Below, in pieces: positions 34,663-40,421 of a stretch of 40,421 nt of DNA (within the stretch, counting starts at the first letter, position 1; every line of letters begins with the position of its first letter). The stretch spans positions 1 through 40,421 of the forward strand of contig JADGJH010000027.1 in the NCBI GenBank assembly GCA_027596945.1, in the 5' to 3' direction. This DNA comes from Physocladia obscura. Taxonomy: Eukaryota; Chytridiomycota; Chytridiomycetes; Chytridiales; Chytriomycetaceae. Both the position numbers and the translations under genes were made by a program. The notes under the pieces were generated by a model. That model did not search any database, had not been told where the DNA came from, and saw only the letters and a list, made by a program, of their open reading frames with translations.

Positions 34663-35909
34663 TCACAACCGAGAGAGACGCCGTAACTCCGCAAGCATCG
34701 ATTCAGGCGTATCTTTCTTTCCCTCAACAATCTGAAGAAACGCATCAATCTGCCGGTTTGCTGTCCGCCGTCGGTCTCGCAACGACGCGTCTTGAATCGT
34801 ATCCAGAATCTGTCCACAATTTTCAAATAATAAAATTTTCAAATCAGCCTGAGCGGCGCTCCATTTGTTCTGCTCACCTTTGCTTGCATTTCGGCAAAAC
34901 ACTCTGAATAAAACAGTCGCACATAAGGATCCGACCATGCCTTAATTGAGTCAAAACACACATTATTGGTATCGTTTGATTTTCCATTATTTTCATGCAT
35001 CCATTCGGAATTCCGATGAATCTGATTACCGTCATGATGGCCATGATGCAACGACTTTGCCACATCCAGCACATGCGCATGGTACTCGGCAATAACAAAC
35101 ATCAAAACTTGCTCACACGTGCCCATCTTGTCAAGCTGTAACGCAAGTTCGGGATCGCAGTCAGCATCGGGCGCAGTTGTCGTCATCAATGGCTGCCTTT
35201 GCTTGGAAGATAGACAGTGTGCATAGCAAGCGCGTGCAGCTTCGATTGTCACGCGTGTTAACTGCGCCGCTTTTGCTGGTGCGGCGCATGGGCAAATCCA
35301 ACGTGAAACAATCTCGTCACCACCAGTGTTGATGTGCGTCTGCAAAAAGGATGCGATAGCAGCTAGACGGTGGACCAGCGCGTCGCGACGGTCTGTAAAA
35401 TCGCGTGCGGTTGTTGCAAGTGGGAAGTCTGTGTCCATCTTCATCTTTTTGCTGTCGTTTCCATCGAAGTCAAACAAATACCGGCGTGGTGCATACGGCG
35501 GAGCAAGAATGCGATCTGCGAGCATAGATAATGTGCGTGCCACAGTAACGGAAGACGAGAGAAGCGTGCGACGATCAAATGCCTCTTTTCCTTTGTTTAG
35601 AGTCCCTTCTTGAAAGAAAGGATTGAAAAAAAAACCTATGCGCGACAGAATATGATCAGCCAAAGAAATTAAAACAGCTTCGGTTCCGGCAGGCGAGAAA
35701 CTAAAGGAGCGTTGGTCGCCGCTCCAGTTGATATCATTCGTTTCATTGTTGTTGTATCCATTCCCGTTGCCGTTGTCCGCATCATCCCGGCCGTCCAAAA
35801 ATGAATCGCTATTGCTTCCATTTTCGATATCGTTTCCGAGCACGTGAGTTTGTGTCACAAGAAGCTGCAGCACGAATGCGGGACTGTCATTCAAAACATC
35901 AATCATCAT
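34663..35909 (-). CDS. Unrecognised helical protein, two or more exons
   Basis: Exons 35909-34878 and 34809-34663 join in phase (68-nt intron, GTGAGC donor) to 392 aa. The protein is mainly helical, with an acidic Asn/Asp/Gly-rich linker at residues about 25-65, many His in one segment (KSLHHGHHDGNQIHRNS) and a charged C-terminal helix (DASLRDRRRTANRQIDAFLQ). The true start may be upstream. A frame reading QELKKISAELHLTATTLQMF ends at a six-T run (about 35926-35931), one base out of register with NRIEMMIDVL. Removing one T would join them. I recognise no family. Confidence 0.55.
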
Positions 35910-35989
35910 TTCAATTCTGTTGAAAAAAGTTGTGACTGGCGATTGAGAACATCTGGAGCGTGGTAGCAGTCAAGTGCAATTCTGCACTG

Positions 35990-36979
35990 ATCTTCTTTAA
36001 TTCCTGAGTTGTTGAAAGATATTCCAGCATCAATATACCTCAAAAAACCAGATTGGGTGATTATCACCTTTGTCAAAAAACCATGCTTTCACAAGATAGC
36101 TAAATATATGTCCAAGCCATGCTTGCAATCACTTCAGCAGCTTGGTTGTGTGTCTTTTTTCTTTGACTCCAAAACCAAAATGGAAACCTAATTAGGAACC
36201 GTGACAGTGTGCATTTTTGCAAGGGCATGAAGTCAATTGTAGAATGTAGAGGATTGGGAACAGACATAAGGTTCTGGTAAGTCTCAGAAGAGTAGTGAGG
36301 TTGCTGGTAGCTGTATTGACTTGAATCAACTAATTCAATACTAGATATCTCAGAACTAAATGACAAGAGTTCGAGATTGAAGTATGAGATGTTATTGAAG
36401 GTTAAAGCAAGGTTTTGATTTATTAAAAACAGTTCAGTAAGGCAAGAAGATTTGTAAAGAAAACTTATATTCTGTCTGTTTTCTCTTTGAACAACCCCTC
36501 TGTCCACTGCACAAGCTCCATGCCTGTTTTCTTTCTGATTTTATTTTTGTGTTTCTCAATAAAATTGGCTTTCAGGGTGTCGTGGCAACATCCTATCTGC
36601 CTGGGTTTTGCTCGACCTTACCCCTTGAACAATTCAACCCAGCCTATTGACTGTTCACCTATGAAATTTTGCCAACAGACTGGTATACTGTAAAGAACAT
36701 TGAAGGGCCACAGTAGACCAGTGAGTGCAGTTGCCATCAGCACAGATGGGCAGTTTGTTGTATCTGGATCTCAAAACTATTTTATTTCATACTGAGTCAA
36801 ACCCCCCCCAACTTGAATAAACAAAAAAAATTAATAACTGTAATAATCAAATAGTATGTGTTGGTTAAACAGACACAGCAGCTGTTTAATGACTCCACAA
36901 AACTCTCCTTGATCAGCTAACAATAACAACAGCAAACCCACTGAACTCCAGTTCTTTTCGCGTTGTCTGACAATTTCCT
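35990..36979. other. Region without a firm gene
   Basis: A minus-strand frame at 36100-36507 (135 codons, no ATG start) is polar and weakly protein-like; it may hold 5' exons of the neighbouring gene, but no join can be shown. The stretch 36510-36979 holds nothing recognisable apart from a C8 run near 36800. Confidence 0.4.
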
Positions 36980-37663
36980 TCACACAGCTTCACGAAAAGA
37001 ATAGAATTGCTTTCCCACAGAGGCACCACCATTACCAACACCACCTGCAGAATCCGACGCATTTGTAATCACAGAAACACTATCCTCCAACGACACGTAC
37101 ACAGATTCACTATTAAAATGCTGTTGCTGGTTGTGTAAACTTGTATTCACGAGCGCAATGCCTTGCTCGTTTTCCCAGTCGGCGTCAGCGTATTTTTGAG
37201 AATTCTTGGTTCGCCGTTTCATCAAGATAGATACGGCAAACATGAGTGCACAGAGCCCAACAATTATTCCTGTGACTGTAACGGCTATTGCAGACTCGCT
37301 TATTGACGAGATTGACGTTCGGGAAATTTCTTCATAGTCGAGTGATCTCGATACCGTTGTTATTCCAGAGAAACTTGCTACCGGTGTTGCTGTTGTAACT
37401 GCTTCAGTTATCGTTGTTGTATATCCTGCCGAGTCCCGCCGATTTTGGTTTGAAACGAAAAAACTGTTTGCAGAAGAGAATTCAGGTTCAAGTCCGTTTA
37501 GATTTTGATTTCGAGGTTCAGCGCCATTGAATTTGGACTCAGACAGGAGTTCAAACGATTCCTCCTTACGTATTTGAAAGCTTTGCCGTTTCTGCTGCTG
37601 TTCTTCTTTTCGTTCGAGCCATTCCCGTTTGCCGTGTGGATGTTGTTCTTGATGTTCAATCAT
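36980..37663 (-). CDS. Single-pass membrane protein with Ser/Thr-rich ectodomain and YVSLEDS tail motif
   Basis: ATG at 37663-37661, 227 aa. The first 45 residues are charged and Gln/Glu-rich. A Ser/Thr-rich segment (TTTITEAVTTATPV) precedes one strong transmembrane span at about 125-148 (AIAVTVTGIIVGLCALMFAVSIL), followed by a basic stop-transfer MKRRTK. The tail ends VYVSLEDS...FYSFREAV. No signal peptide is seen, so an upstream exon may encode one. The upstream neighbour has the same order of parts and a related tail, so the two look like tandem paralogs. A cell-surface sensor or adhesion role would fit the layout but is not shown. Confidence 0.6.
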   Translation of the reverse strand: MIEHQEQHPHGKREWLERKEEQQQKRQSFQIRKEESFELLSESKFNGAEPRNQNLNGLEPEFSSANSFFVSNQNRRDSAGYTTTITEAVTTATPVASFSGITTVSRSLDYEEISRTSISSISESAIAVTVTGIIVGLCALMFAVSILMKRRTKNSQKYADADWENEQGIALVNTSLHNQQQHFNSESVYVSLEDSVSVITNASDSAGGVGNGGASVGKQFYSFREAV

Positions 37664-37726
37664 TTACTTTTCAAACACAATTTTTCCAACCTTTGTTTTA
37701 TTTCACACGTCTCTTTCAGTCCGACT

Positions 37727-38569
37727 TCAACTAAATGCTCGATATTCGCCGCTAGTAATACCACCACCACTACCACTGCCGCCAACCCCACTCGTTATCG
37801 CAGAATCCTCCAACTCAACATACGCAAAACTGTTTCCCAACTTACTTGATTCCTTCGATCGCGTGCTCCCATTTTTTCCACCGGTACCAAGAATCTCACC
37901 ACTACCCCTACCGCCAACACCGTCGCCACTTTTCGTGCTCCCTGTCATCCGCCGCGTTACCGTCACAACACGTTCAACGCCCGCGCGCATAGTTTGCGCA
38001 TACATCTCTCCCATTCCTTTAAACACGTAACTCTTCCGCCCACCTCCACCACCAGTATTGCGCGAATCCAACGCAATTTCTTCCCCGCGCGCTTCAATCT
38101 TCCTGTCGCCAACTGCATGTTTGCGGTGGTTGATACATCGTATAACACAGAGCCACGCGACAAATAGAATTAGTGCTGCGGCGAGTGTCGCGCCGATAGC
38201 GATGGCTCCAATTATACCATTCGAAAGTTGTCCTGCGCCGCTGTTGCTGCTGTTATTTGCTGCGGATATTGTTGTTGCATATGAAGTTGGTGAGCTACCA
38301 GTCGATGAATGCGCCATTATTGATGTCGCCGTTATTAATAATGATGATGATGATTTATTTGCTGCTATTATAGTTGTAATTGTTTTGGCTGTTGTGGTTA
38401 TTGCCGTTGTTGCTGTCTTTATTGTAGTCGTGTCTTTGACGGTGTTTGTGGTGACTGAAGAAGGGGAAGATTCGGTAGTGCCAAAAGACGCTGCTACTCC
38501 TGTTGCGACAGCGTCTGTCACAGATTCCGAAGATACGATTACTATAGGCGGCGGCGGTCCAAAACTCAT
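37727..38569 (-). CDS. Single-pass membrane protein with Ser/Thr-rich ectodomain and YVELEDS tail motif
   Basis: ATG at 38569-38567, 280 aa. Residues 15-112 are almost entirely Ser, Thr, Ala and Ile with Asn, like a highly O-glycosylated stalk. One transmembrane span lies at about 119-143 (GAIAIGATLAAALILFVAWL), followed by a basic RCINHRKH. The Gly-rich cytoplasmic tail ends AYVELEDS...GEYRAFS, close in order to the neighbour's YVSLEDS tail. The sequence just upstream of the ATG is a good splice acceptor (TTCAATTCAG), so this may be the last exon of a longer receptor-like protein, which would explain the missing signal peptide. Confidence 0.6.
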   Translation of the reverse strand: MSFGPPPPIVIVSSESVTDAVATGVAASFGTTESSPSSVTTNTVKDTTTIKTATTAITTTAKTITTIIAANKSSSSLLITATSIMAHSSTGSSPTSYATTISAANNSSNSGAGQLSNGIIGAIAIGATLAAALILFVAWLCVIRCINHRKHAVGDRKIEARGEEIALDSRNTGGGGGRKSYVFKGMGEMYAQTMRAGVERVVTVTRRMTGSTKSGDGVGGRGSGEILGTGGKNGSTRSKESSKLGNSFAYVELEDSAITSGVGGSGSGGGITSGEYRAFS

Positions 38570-38808
38570 TCTTGGTCTGAATTGAATTCACAAATTTTTC
38601 TTGGCTTCTGAGTTGAACATGACTATAATGTATCAAAAAATCCAATCTTTATTTTTTCTCTGTCGCAATTCCATCAACAAGATAATAATTATGAGAAGGG
38701 GATTCTAATTCTCCTGCTTTAATACTAGAAAAAAAAATACAAAAGAATAAAAGAGCAAGAGGCTATTCAATGCCCACCGTTACCACTTGACACAGATCTT
38801 AAATCGCT

Positions 38809-40080
38809 TCACCCTCCTCTATATTGCTGTCGGAGCAGTGGAGAACTTAATTGAAGCGGCGGATGTGGAGACCCTTGTGGCGGAAATCCAGGTCCATATC
38901 TGTTCCCACCGAAATGCTGAGGCTGCTGTTGTTGCTGCTGTCGGTATTGCGGATTAAATGCACCAAATGGCACAGACACTTGCGCCAGAGACGAAGGTGG
39001 TGGTCCAGAAGGTGGCGGCGGCTCAGTCAACGGCTTTTAAGACCCAGCCGAATACGAACTGAATTCAGAAACACTGCTCTGCATTGTCACATTCCGTTCT
39101 GTATACTGCGTATCCCCAGCACTGCTTCCATTTGCAAACGACGGACCACTTCTAGAGACAGTATTACTACTGTAATACGGCACCGGTGACTGCGATCTCC
39201 CTGGTGGAGTTTGTGACTGCAAAAGCTGATAGCCACCGTTGACCATCCCTACTGACATCTGCAGCGCGTTAACGTACTGCACGGTTCCTACTACAACGGT
39301 GCCTTCATACACGCTCATAACGTACCCACTGGTGGTGTCATCAGTATCGATATCAACATCGATAGTTGGCAAAGTAGGTCTTGCGTTGAGGCCAAGAGGC
39401 ATTCGTATCGACACCGTGCGCTTCCATTCGACATTTAATCTGCTTGGTACGTTCGAGTTCTGCGAATTCTGCTTGGCGTGCTTGCGTTCGTTCGCGAGTT
39501 TTTTTTAAACTAGAAAAAAAAAATATTCATTGAAAAAATTTAACTAATATATATAAACTAGAGCTAAACTGTTCATTGTATAGATGTAAATTCGAGGAAA
39601 TTCAGCAAGAAACAAGCGTTTCCACGTCTTGAAAGTAAAATAGATGAAGGAAGCGAATTTATCGACGTTTGTACGCGCATTGAGAATCTCAGCAAAAAAA
39701 CAATAATGCGGATATGATTTCAAGACATAACATCACTATGTAACGTGATTGGTGAGAGATCGGGCAATACCTTTGCATTGAGCAACAAGCCATCCTTTGC
39801 GATAATCCCAAAGCAATAACAGAAACGACATTATAATTGACGCTAATAAAATCCATGGCCAAGTAGCGACGTTTAGTGACATTGCTGGAGTTGCCAGAGC
39901 CGCAGATAATCGCTGTAACACCAGTGGCGCTAACAGTTGATGACACGTTGTTATACTTGGAGCAGTCAAAGAACGGATTGAGAACACCACCCTACAAATT
40001 AAACAGCACACAAAATTTTTGATGAGTTCCAGTTTGGTTTGGTATGCGATAAAAACGGAAGCGAAAAAAGCCAAGGAGCG
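38809..40080 (-). pseudogene. Membrane-protein locus with broken frames
   Basis: Minus-strand coding signals appear in order. A Cys/Asn/Ser segment (NPFFDCSKYNN) is followed by a transmembrane span (WPWILLASIIMSFLLLLWDY, near 39800-39860) in another frame. A GTATTG donor follows, then a charged helix (RQAEFAELERTKQ) near 39430-39490, then VDIDTDDTTSGYVMSVYEG in a different frame. A TAA at 39037-39039 is in frame with a Pro/Gln-rich continuation (EPPPPSGPPPSSLAQ) ending at 38809. Frame changes and the internal stop suggest decay, though unseen short introns could explain some of them. It may be a third relative of the two membrane proteins next to it. Confidence 0.4.
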
Positions 40081-40099
40081 TTTTCAAATGAAACAGCGA

Positions 40100-40421
40100 A
40101 GTGCGTGAATCAGAAGCACTAGAATAGATACGTCGGCAGCATACACGGCAACAGACTTGAGGGTCAGGAAAAAGATCATGGAATATTTCAATTTGGTGAG
40201 CTAGGATCACTCCAGCTCTCTACTCTGGTCTACTACGCAAGCCATGCCCTTGTGCAAGATAATCCAGGTGAGTGTTTGGAGTTTTCTTCTTATTAATGCT
40301 CCTTTTGTTTTTATTCTCAAAGGTACAGATTCCAAAACACAGTTTTTGGAAAACTGTGGATGTGATCTGTTGGTGACAAATCTGGGTGTGCGCCTAGCGG
40401 CTGGCACACTTTGTTTTATTT
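40100..40421 (+). CDS. Possible 3'-truncated plus-strand gene at the window edge
   Basis: A plus-strand frame (GNRLEGQEKDHGIFQFGELG...) reaches a consensus GTGAGT donor at 40268. It resumes after an AAAG acceptor at 40323 as TDSKTQFLENCGCDLLVTNL and stays open to the window end. The 55-nt intron splits a Gly codon cleanly. I recognise no domain. The 5' end is not defined, and the minus-strand membrane-protein locus lies just next to it. Confidence 0.35.

Noticed and set aside
38058..38585. Long plus-strand open frame (175 codons) opposite the membrane-protein gene
   Set aside because: It is the antisense image of a Ser/Thr/Ala-rich coding region, which produces long Val/Ile-rich frames on the other strand.

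Overview
The window is eukaryotic nuclear DNA. Most genes are split by short GT-AG introns of about 45-140 nt (one of 347 nt), they lie on both strands with spacing down to 61 bp, and several are unmistakable cytosolic or mitochondrial eukaryotic proteins (uS15/RPS13, RIO2, mS41, U2 A', a UbiB kinase). A multi-gene GATA zinc-finger cluster, a NACHT-ankyrin NLR of fungal style and fungus-like gene density suggest a fungus, perhaps an early-diverging (zoosporic) lineage. That placement is inference; no marker here proves it.

Left part (1-6000): one large minus-strand locus encodes, in order, a low-similarity N-terminal region, a TIR domain, a NACHT NTPase and about ten ankyrin repeats. This is an NLR/STAND immune-receptor architecture. 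The frame is interrupted by several in-frame stops and frameshifts, so it is called a pseudogene. 6000-7058 is mostly empty.

GATA cluster (7059-14660): an intact polyQ/His GATA factor (+), a two-exon protein with three GATA-type fingers (+), a decayed copy of part of that gene (+, 12385-12640), a two-exon GATA factor (-), and a frameshifted GATA relic (-). Repeated duplication and decay is the theme.

15250-19640: two tandem secreted ML (NPC2-like) proteins, then a poorly coding stretch holding a J-domain-like relic with RPD in place of HPD.

19643-28545: an eight-exon CMGC/CDK-like kinase (-), an unresolved broken coding region (+), a three-exon mitochondrial UbiB/ADCK2-like kinase (-), a five-exon RGG-box protein with a Ro60-like vWA domain (+), and mitoribosomal mS41 (+).

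28607-33452: a housekeeping block. RIO2 (-, 18S maturation) is divergent from RPS13 (+, 151 aa), followed 87 bp later by a protein with two ubiquitin-like domains fused to a putative HxE...H metal-binding domain.

33813-40421: a disabled copy of the U2 snRNP A' gene (-), an unrecognised helical protein (-), two neighbouring single-pass membrane proteins sharing a C-terminal YVxLEDS motif (-), a third membrane-protein locus with broken frames (-), and a possible plus-strand gene running off the right edge. Exon junctions were read by eye. Where all exons sum to a multiple of three and the domains join, I treat the gene model as solid.
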